DNA from: an uncultured Collinsella sp.
GTDB lineage: Bacteria > Actinomycetota > Coriobacteriia > Coriobacteriales > Coriobacteriaceae
Direction of reading: 5' to 3'
DNA: 20,335 bases
Assembly: GCA_958346165.1 (NCBI GenBank)
Contig: CATVQO010000009.1
Location: 1-20,335, forward strand
This document shows, piece after piece, positions 15,808 through 20,335 of the stretch (position 1 is the first letter of the stretch; every line of letters begins with the position of its first letter). The translations under genes were made by a program, and so were the position numbers. Under the pieces are notes generated by a model. It saw nothing but the letters and a program-made list of their open reading frames with translations. It did no database searches and had not been told where the DNA came from.

Positions 15808-16746
15808 TTACCTCCCCATTGCGCAGAAGAGCTCGCGGACAAGCTCGGCTGCCTTAATCGCGTCGTTTGCATCGATAACGGATTGGATCTTCTCCATGCT
15901 TACGGCCTCGATGGCGTCGTTGAGCAGATGGATCATCTGGTCGTTCTGTGCAGCCTCGCCGGCAGCGGGCTCGATGACCGGGAACGTGTCGAAGTAGATT
16001 GCGCTGTCGTAACCGTGCTTCTTCACGTAGTAGAGGAACTCGAGGGTCTTCACCGGCGTGGACGTACCAATCATAAGGCCATCGTCGAAGCGACCGTTGC
16101 CGTCGTTTAGGTGAATGCCGTAGAGCTTGCCCTCGCGGCCGAACAGGTCGGCGGCCATGGCAGGGTTCTCGTGCTTCATGAGCATGTGGCAGTAATCCAG
16201 CGTGACGCCCAGGTTCGGGCGGTCTGCAGCGTTGAGAATCATGCCGGTCATACCCATGGAGTCGATGAACGCGTACGCGCGCTCCTCGTAGGGTTTGTAC
16301 TCAATCGAGATCTTGAGGTCGGGCGCGTAGTCGCAAACCTTCTGGAATGCGGCTACGAGCTGGTCGAAGACGCGAGCGTAGGCGATCTGGAAGCTGTAGT
16401 CAAAGCCGTCGTGGCCGAGCCAGATGGTCACCGTGTTGCCACCGGCAGTGCGGCAGTAGTCGCACGCCTCGTAGCAGAGCTCAAGGGCTTCCGCGGCAAG
16501 GGCATCATCGGCATTGCCCAGGTCACCGTTGAGGAAGGCGTTGCGGAAGCGCAGCGCGCAGCCGTTCAGCTGCAGGTCGTGAGCTGCGAGCTTGGCGGCC
16601 ATGTCCTCAGCCGTGACACCTGTGCAGTGCTCGGGGTAGTTGAGGTCGACGTGCGTGAGGCCCACGCTCTGGAACTCCGCGAACACGCGATCAAGATTCT
16701 TGTCGCCATCGCGAAAATAGGAGTTGATACGAGTTGCAAGCTTCAT
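15808..16746 (-). CDS. xylose isomerase-like TIM-barrel sugar isomerase/epimerase
   Basis: The protein has 312 residues. Features of the AP-endonuclease-2/xylose-isomerase-like barrel: ISIEYKPYEERAYAF with probable metal ligand Glu149, GVTLDYCHMLM with Asp184 and His187, YGIHLNDGNGRFDDGLM with His212 and Asp215, and YFDTFP with Asp253 where a final acidic ligand is expected. Relatives include D-tagatose/D-allulose 3-epimerases, L-rhamnose isomerases and hydroxypyruvate isomerase; specificity is not determined. The frame is open for 43 codons upstream, but ATG 16746 is the better start: AAAGGAC lies about 8 bases upstream, and MKLATRINSYF begins the barrel's first strand. It leads the operon with the EIIBC gene, so it probably acts on the imported sugar or its phosphate. 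Confidence 0.85.
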   Translation of the reverse strand: MKLATRINSYFRDGDKNLDRVFAEFQSVGLTHVDLNYPEHCTGVTAEDMAAKLAAHDLQLNGCALRFRNAFLNGDLGNADDALAAEALELCYEACDYCRTAGGNTVTIWLGHDGFDYSFQIAYARVFDQLVAAFQKVCDYAPDLKISIEYKPYEERAYAFIDSMGMTGMILNAADRPNLGVTLDYCHMLMKHENPAMAADLFGREGKLYGIHLNDGNGRFDDGLMIGTSTPVKTLEFLYYVKKHGYDSAIYFDTFPVIEPAAGEAAQNDQMIHLLNDAIEAVSMEKIQSVIDANDAIKAAELVRELFCAMGR

Positions 16747-16862
16747 GCTTCTACGTCCTTTACCTTCGTCCTTGATCGTTTCTGCCCGTTCGAGCACCTG
16801 ATCTATATCCGTAATTCGATAAGGGCCGCCGCCTGCGCGCCGGGGCTTACCCTGTGACATGT

Positions 16863-16891
16863 AGATTACTGCCACATAAGTTCATTTTCAA
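16863..16891 (-). promoter_or_regulatory. promoter of the isomerase-EIIBC operon
   Basis: On the minus strand TTGAAA (complement of 16886-16891) and TAATCT (complement of 16863-16868) are separated by exactly 17 bases, a good sigma-70 type promoter. It lies in an AT-rich stretch, unlike the surrounding genes. Transcription would start near 16856, giving a leader of about 110 bases. Confidence 0.65.
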
Positions 16892-16935
16892 TCAGTATTT
16901 TTCACTCTTTTTCTCATTGTGTCAGAGTTTTTCAC
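16892..16935. repeat. helically phased direct repeats upstream of the -35 box
   Basis: TCAGTATTTTTCAC (16892-16905) and TCAGAGTTTTTCAC (16922-16935) are direct repeats 30 bases apart, and TTTTTCTC at 16908 lies in the same register 10 bases after the first. They abut the -35 box of the operon, where an activator, repressor array or A-tract UP-like element would sit. A degenerate LacI-like half-site pair with 2 extra bases is at 16968-16983. I see nothing further in 16984-17120 beyond low-GC sequence grading into the repeat region. Confidence 0.5.
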
Positions 16936-17120
16936 CGTATAAAGCCATCTACCTTGTGGTTTTGCTGTTAATCAAGTTTGACCATTCTTGAAATTACCTG
17001 ATTTTTTCTGAATTAATTTGCCGTTTATCGGTAAAAATCGACCGCTCACGGCTGACGGCGACGCAAGATGGAAGATACTTGCATGAGGAAAAGCACTGAA
17101 TTCCCAGCGCCGATTCGAAT

Positions 17121-17239
17121 GACGCGATTGGTGACGCGAGCGTCGACGGCCCGAATCTGCCGTCGGCCCCCACTAACCAAAAACGGCGCCGCTCACGCGA
17201 CGCCGTCATATTCCCTGGTGCCCCCGGGCGGATTCGAAA
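17121..17239. repeat. left copy of tRNA/tmRNA-end repeat (diverged)
   Basis: Bases 17121-17225 align with 20230-20335 at roughly four of five positions. The order is GACGC, ATTGGTGACGCG, a hairpin with a TTCGAAT-like loop, a C-rich end, an ACGGCG/CGCCGT hairpin (17183-17206), then TGGTGCCCCC. Here the first hairpin is a perfect 7-bp CGACGGC/GCCGTCG, although its loop has changed to CCGAATCT. Read on the minus strand, 17217-17239 gives TTCGAATCC, then CGGGGGCACCA, a convincing tRNA T-loop and CCA end. It breaks into a C10 run and the palindrome CCCCGCGGGG (17249-17258). It is interpreted as a decayed attachment-site copy. Confidence 0.6.
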
Positions 17240-17259
17240 ACTCCCCCCCCCCGCGGGGA

Positions 17260-17283
17260 AATTGGTGACGCGGGTGTCGACGG
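17260..17283 (+). repeat. left 24-bp direct repeat (candidate attL core)
   Basis: This 24-base stretch, beginning AATTGGTGACGCGGG and ending GTCGACGG, is identical to 20235-20258 and nearly identical to 17126-17149. After it the sequence diverges at once into GCGCTGAGCGC. With the right copy it brackets the restriction-modification genes. Confidence 0.7.
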
Positions 17284-17465
17284 CGCTGAGCGCTCCGTGT
17301 TTTGGTATGTGGATATGGCAGCCATCAACCTTTCTCGGCATGTGAAACTCTAGGCACATATGAGCATACCTGAGCGACGCAACACATGCGCTCCATCTAT
17401 CCCAACAAGCTCCAGCGGTACCCGCACTTCCCATTTCGTGTATACAGCAGCTAGATTGGGCAATC

Positions 17466-17634
17466 ATGTCAGTATTCAGACGTACGGCCTACAATAAACT
17501 CCTCGATTGGAAAGCGAGCAATGGATCCCGAGCCATCATGCTCGAGGGGGCCCGCCGCGTTGGAAAAAGCACCCTTGCCCAAGAGTTTGCGCAGTCCAAA
17601 TACAAATCCCACCTCGTGATCGACGAATCTGTTG
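17466..17634 (+). pseudogene. truncated N-terminus of an AAA_14/DUF4143-type ATPase
   Basis: ATG 17466 opens SVFRRTAYNKLLDWKAS, then AIMLEGARRVGKSTLAQEFA with a full Walker A motif (EGARRVGKST), then YKSHLVIDES. This is the characteristic start of the AAA_14 ATPases that carry a C-terminal DUF4143 domain (about 400 residues when complete). After about 57 residues, homology stops abruptly. The frame runs on to 17798 only as antisense of the terminator and restriction gene, giving a 110-residue chimera. No Walker B or C-terminal domain is found downstream. It is best read as a gene cut by the arrival of, or a deletion next to, the restriction-modification genes. Confidence 0.7.
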
Positions 17635-17640
17635 CGAGTG

Positions 17641-17676
17641 AAAAAAGAAGACCGGAGACTCAACTGGTCTCCGGCC
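17641..17676 (-). terminator. rho-independent terminator of the restriction gene
   Basis: CCGGAGAC (17652-17659) pairs perfectly with GTCTCCGG (17667-17674), with a 7-base loop. Read on the minus strand it is followed by TCTTCTTTTTT (17641-17651). It sits about 28 bases beyond the restriction gene's stop and ends the methyltransferase-restriction transcript. Confidence 0.85.
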
Positions 17677-17702
17677 TCATTTCTAAAAAACGTCTCGTGG
17701 TT

Positions 17703-18917
17703 CTACTCGTGCTGTCGGGCTTCTACCAGCCTGCAGAAGTCGTTGACGCTCATGAGCCATTCCCTTTGCGCGGGCGTGTAGGTTTCGAACAGCGATGAGG
17801 GCACAACGAGGCTGAGCCTGTCCTTAGCCATAGCTCGTGTGTAATCCTCACTTACGGCGGGCTCAAGTGTTACAAGATGCTTGTCCTCGATTCTGTCAGC
17901 CTCATCAAGCACCTGACGCCAACGCTCCTTGATGGTTGTCTTGGCACCGAGCATCGTCAGTCGAGCGACAGGGAACTTGGGGTCGTGGTAATCGTCAATA
18001 GAGGGAAAGATGAAATCCGGCTTTGATTTGCCCTCGGTGTATTTCTGCGCCGAGTAGCGTATGCCCCTAGCATCGAATAGCATCGAGAGTTGATTCTCGA
18101 ACGCCGTCCCCGCACGGGACTTGCGGCGCTGGAAGGCCGACATAGTGGTGCGCAGCACGCCATCAACATCAAGCGCCGAGCCAAGGTATGGCGCGAGGTC
18201 GCGCTCCAAGAGATGCCGCTCGAAGACGCGGAACAGCATCTCTTCGCGTTCGTAACAAGCGACCAAGCAGCCATCCGGGTCGCCCGTCCAATCGAGCTTT
18301 CCAAGGGTGGAAGCTGAGTAGGCTGAGAAGTCTGCCCCTTTGGGGAAGGACTCGCCGAATTTCTCGATCATACCGTCGAGGAAGTTCTCCGCTGCGATCG
18401 GCATGCTAACTTCGATGCCGATGGACTCCAAAATCCTTGCGGCGATCGACGTGATGCGCGTATCCTCCCGAGCAGAGGGCGTAAAACCCTTCTCGCCAAC
18501 CCCGTCGAGCGCGAAGAGCCAGCGAACTTGAGATTCCGCCGTACTCCCCGCTCGGGCAAATAGGATTACGACCTCCTTGGCTTCGTGTAGGGCCAAAACC
18601 ATGAGGTCGCCCGGACGGGCCATGCCCATGGCAGCATTATCGTTGTAGTAGAGCCTATACTCAGTTCTAGTTGGATGCTTCCTGCGGGCGTCGTACCAAG
18701 TGGTATAACCATGGTCGAATATAGGGTCTGCACCATCATCGAGATATGCGAAGGTAGTTCGCATCCCCTTTATGTCATCGTCTCCGAAAAGCGCGCGCAA
18801 AGGCCCCACGCCGTTGAATTCGTGCTGGTGGCTTTTATTGGCCCCCATGATGTCAACGCCCGCGAGGGTTTTCGCGACAGCACCGTCAAAATACGCGCCA
18901 AGTACTCCATAGTCCAT
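17703..18917 (-). CDS. type II restriction endonuclease of the EcoRII family
   Basis: The 404-residue length equals EcoRII as I recall it. The C-terminal catalytic domain carries RKSRAGTAFENQL, then EGKSKPDFIFPS with Asp301, then LTMLGAKTTIKERWRQVLDEADRI with Lys326, and KHLVTLEP: the PD-(D/E)xK-type core of the EcoRII-C family. The N-terminal half (about 1-190) should be the effector-DNA binding domain that makes EcoRII a type IIE enzyme needing two sites. EcoRII cuts before CCWGG; a CCWGG or CCNGG-like target here is an inference. ATG 18917 is one base after the methyltransferase stop, with GGAGG inside the end of that gene, so translation is coupled. Expression after the methyltransferase fits the need to protect DNA first. 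A terminator follows. Confidence 0.85.
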   Translation of the reverse strand: MDYGVLGAYFDGAVAKTLAGVDIMGANKSHQHEFNGVGPLRALFGDDDIKGMRTTFAYLDDGADPIFDHGYTTWYDARRKHPTRTEYRLYYNDNAAMGMARPGDLMVLALHEAKEVVILFARAGSTAESQVRWLFALDGVGEKGFTPSAREDTRITSIAARILESIGIEVSMPIAAENFLDGMIEKFGESFPKGADFSAYSASTLGKLDWTGDPDGCLVACYEREEMLFRVFERHLLERDLAPYLGSALDVDGVLRTTMSAFQRRKSRAGTAFENQLSMLFDARGIRYSAQKYTEGKSKPDFIFPSIDDYHDPKFPVARLTMLGAKTTIKERWRQVLDEADRIEDKHLVTLEPAVSEDYTRAMAKDRLSLVVPSSLFETYTPAQREWLMSVNDFCRLVEARQHE

Positions 18918-18918
18918 C

Positions 18919-20067
18919 CTAGAACACCTCCATCATCAACTTCGCGACCGAGCGCACGACCGGCACGGTCACGGAGTTGCCGAACTGCCTGTATGCCTGA
19001 GTATCCGACACCGGGATGATGAACTCATCGGGAAATCCTTGCAGGCGCGCGCATTCGCGGGGAGTGAGTTTACGAGGGTTTTTTCCTTCCTGCCCGACCA
19101 GAATCTCGCTGCCATCCTTGTGGTACCGGGCGGAAAGCGTCCTTGTCGTGTCCTCTGGGCCGACCATCGAGTATCCAAAGCCGTGGCCCGCCGCCTCATG
19201 CTTTTCGCGATAGGCGCGCAGATAGGCCCATAGCTTATCCGAAATGGTGTAGCGTTCGTTTGGTTGCTCTTCGAGGATTTCCCCTAGCGTATGTCCCGGT
19301 CCCGGCACCTCAAGGTCATCCCACGAGAAGGGAACTTCCTCCCTGAACCCCACGATGTAGATGCGCTCCCTGTGCTGGCACGTCCAGTTTTTTGAATCAA
19401 GCACTTTCCAGAAAATATGGTATCCAAGGTCCTCCTCAAGCGTCTGTCGTATGACCTTGAAGGTCTTCCCGCCGTCGTGACTCGTAAGGTTCTTAACGTT
19501 CTCAAGCAAGAAGGCCTTCGGGCGCTTGTCGCGTATGATGCGAGCGACCTCGAAAAAGAGGGTTCCCTGCGTTTTATCCTCAAAGCCGGTGGGTCTCCCC
19601 AAAGATTGCTTCTTCGAAACGCCTGCAAGGGAGAATGGCTGACAAGGAAAGCCTGCGAGCAGGACATCGAAGTCCGGCATATCGTTTGATGCGACCTGAC
19701 GGATGTCGCCCGCCGGGGTCTCTCCATAGTTCATCCGGTAGGTTTTCTGGGCGAACTTATCCCACTCGCAAGAGAAGACGCACCTACCGCCAAGCTCCTG
19801 GAACGGCATTCGTATACCGCCGATGCCCGCGAAGAGATCGCAGAAGGTAAAAGGCGCGTCGCTGCGCTCCCCTTGGTCAAATGGAGCCCCCGCATCGAGC
19901 GATGCGATAAAGGCGCATTCAGCCGCCGTTGGACTAGTATCCCCAGACTCCCAGCGCCGAACGGTGCGTTCGCCAGACGAGCCCATACCAAGGGCGGCGG
20001 CGAACTCCTTTTGGGTGAGGCCGAGGTCAATTCTCTTTTGCGCTATATCAGCTGCATTTAGTTGCAT
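18919..20067 (-). CDS. DNA cytosine-5 methyltransferase with N-terminal XRE-type HTH
   Basis: The protein has 382 residues. Residues about 5-62 form a helix-turn-helix (IAQKRIDLGLTQKEFAAAL, then RTVRRWESGDTSPTAAE). The methyltransferase motifs follow in order: I FAGIGG, IV GFPCQPFS with nucleophile Cys142, VI ENV, VIII QHRERIYIVG, IX TPRECARLQGFPDE, X QFGNSVTVPV. It methylates C5 of cytosine within the restriction enzyme's recognition site. HTH-bearing enzymes of the SsoII/EcoRII group also act as transcription regulators of their own operons, and this one likely does too: an imperfect palindrome lies upstream. ATG 20067 is the first in-frame start, with only a weak AGG upstream. It is the first gene of a two-gene operon with the endonuclease. 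Confidence 0.93.
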   Translation of the reverse strand: MQLNAADIAQKRIDLGLTQKEFAAALGMGSSGERTVRRWESGDTSPTAAECAFIASLDAGAPFDQGERSDAPFTFCDLFAGIGGIRMPFQELGGRCVFSCEWDKFAQKTYRMNYGETPAGDIRQVASNDMPDFDVLLAGFPCQPFSLAGVSKKQSLGRPTGFEDKTQGTLFFEVARIIRDKRPKAFLLENVKNLTSHDGGKTFKVIRQTLEEDLGYHIFWKVLDSKNWTCQHRERIYIVGFREEVPFSWDDLEVPGPGHTLGEILEEQPNERYTISDKLWAYLRAYREKHEAAGHGFGYSMVGPEDTTRTLSARYHKDGSEILVGQEGKNPRKLTPRECARLQGFPDEFIIPVSDTQAYRQFGNSVTVPVVRSVAKLMMEVF

Positions 20068-20092
20068 GGGACGCCTATCTTGGTTGAAAAAC

Positions 20093-20105
20093 GGTCAAAC
20101 TGTCC
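20093..20105. promoter_or_regulatory. imperfect palindrome upstream of the methyltransferase, candidate self-operator
   Basis: GGTCAAACTGTCC has 5-base arms matching at 4 of 5 positions around a 3-base centre, about 25 bases before the methyltransferase start. Just upstream on the minus strand is TAAATA, a possible -10 box. SsoII-type methyltransferases with an N-terminal HTH bind a GGACA...TGTCC operator at a comparable place; equivalence here is inferred. Confidence 0.45.
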
Positions 20106-20229
20106 TGTATTTACCACAGCGTTAGTCTATCACCCCGAGCGGACATGTCTTCCCCTTGCTTCAGTCCGCCTCTAAACCCCGTAGCATCAACTGGGCTTTA
20201 GGGCTTGGACACTCTACCGGAGGGCTCTA

Positions 20230-20335
20230 GACGCAATTGGTGACGCGGGTGTCGACGGTTCGAATCCGCCGGCAGCTCCCACAAACCAGAAACGGCGCCG
20301 CTCTCGCGACGCCGTCATAATCTTCTGGTGCCCCC
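20230..20335. repeat. right copy of tRNA/tmRNA-end repeat (candidate attR) running to the window edge
   Basis: Bases 20235-20258 repeat the left core exactly. They continue into GGTTCGAATCC, GCCGGCAGCTCCCA (ending 20281), which reads as the T-loop and acceptor end of a tRNA or tmRNA on the plus strand; CAGCTCC is the usual tmRNA acceptor. The T-stem contains an A-C mismatch and no 5' half is present, so it is a fragment. An ACGGCG/CGCCGT hairpin (20292-20315) follows, then TGGTGCCCCC, the start of a minus-strand tRNA CCA end that continues outside the window. Bases 20106-20229 hold no ORF; CTCTACCGGAGG at about 20212-20223 could belong to a decayed tmRNA 3' domain, but this is weak. Confidence 0.55.

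Larger units (their letters stand above)
17260..20258. mobile_element. small restriction-modification island between direct repeats
   Basis: About 3.0 kb between two identical 24-base repeats that lie in tRNA/tmRNA-like 3' ends, the classical integration target of site-specific recombinases. It contains a truncated ATPase gene, an EcoRII-like restriction enzyme and its methyltransferase. The genes use more A/T-ending codons than the flanking ones (for example the methyltransferase opening codons CAA CTA AAT GCA GCT). No integrase or excisionase is present in the island, so it is either mobilised in trans or a remnant. Bases 17284-17465 contain no supported gene. Confidence 0.55.

Noticed and set aside
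14881..16110. 409-codon open frame on the plus strand
   Set aside because: It lies antisense to the EIIBC and isomerase genes. Its composition (many His, Asp, Gly, Gln) is typical of a reverse-frame shadow.
16747..16875. 43-residue extension of the TIM-barrel isomerase
   Set aside because: It would start upstream of or at the predicted transcription start and has no family match. ATG 16746 has a good ribosome binding site.
16994..17467. 157-codon minus-strand frame spanning the repeat region
   Set aside because: It runs through tRNA-like ends, a hairpin and a C10 run, with Cys/Trp-rich composition and no domain. It is not a plausible gene.
1..20335. CRISPR array or large tandem repeat array
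   Set aside because: No regularly spaced repeats of 25-40 bases with unique spacers were seen. The only spaced repeats are the operator duplication and the attachment-like copies.

Overview
The window looks like chromosomal DNA of a high-GC actinobacterium, most likely a gut Coriobacteriia member close to Collinsella. This is an inference from three things: the actinobacterial block of Ser/Thr kinase, FHA, phosphatase, RodA/PBP and PASTA kinase genes; strong G/C preference at third codon positions; and a neighbouring PTS-type sugar cluster. No 16S rRNA or other direct taxonomic marker is present.

Region 1 (1-10540, + strand) is a cell-envelope signalling and growth block. After the tail of an unrecognised gene come a Ser/Thr kinase with a polytopic membrane C-terminus, FhaA-like and FhaB-like phosphothreonine readers, a PP2C phosphatase with one membrane anchor, a single-ORF fusion of a RodA/FtsW glycan polymerase with a class B penicillin-binding protein, and a PknB-like kinase with four PASTA repeats. 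A strong hairpin terminator closes the block. The first five genes are overlapping or a few bases apart and look like one operon; the PASTA kinase follows after about 130 bases. Together they form a sense, phosphorylate, read and dephosphorylate circuit around septal or lateral peptidoglycan synthesis.

Region 2 (10630-16990) is a sugar-catabolic regulon. A LacI-family regulator (+) faces a row of minus-strand genes: a TIM-barrel sugar isomerase/epimerase, a PTS EIIBC permease, a DeoR-family regulator, an epimerase of the Rpe/AlsE family and an RpiB-type isomerase. A 16-bp palindrome with an RNTTAATC/GTTTAACC pattern occurs in front of lacI, twice in front of the epimerase gene and, more degenerate, in front of deoR. 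This suggests that one LacI regulator ties the cluster together. The epimerase signatures resemble D-allulose-6-phosphate 3-epimerase, so a rare-ketose pathway feeding fructose-6-phosphate is a reasonable hypothesis. A small uncharacterised ORF lies divergent from lacI.

Region 3 (17120-20335) is a small accessory island. Two related ~105-bp repeats, each resembling two convergent tRNA/tmRNA 3' ends around a hairpin, and a third short copy bracket an EcoRII-like restriction-modification pair: a cytosine-5 methyltransferase with an N-terminal HTH, and a restriction enzyme of the EcoRII family. A truncated ATPase gene lies at the left edge. A 24-base perfect direct repeat (17260-17283 and 20235-20258) marks the likely attachment sites. 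No integrase gene is visible.
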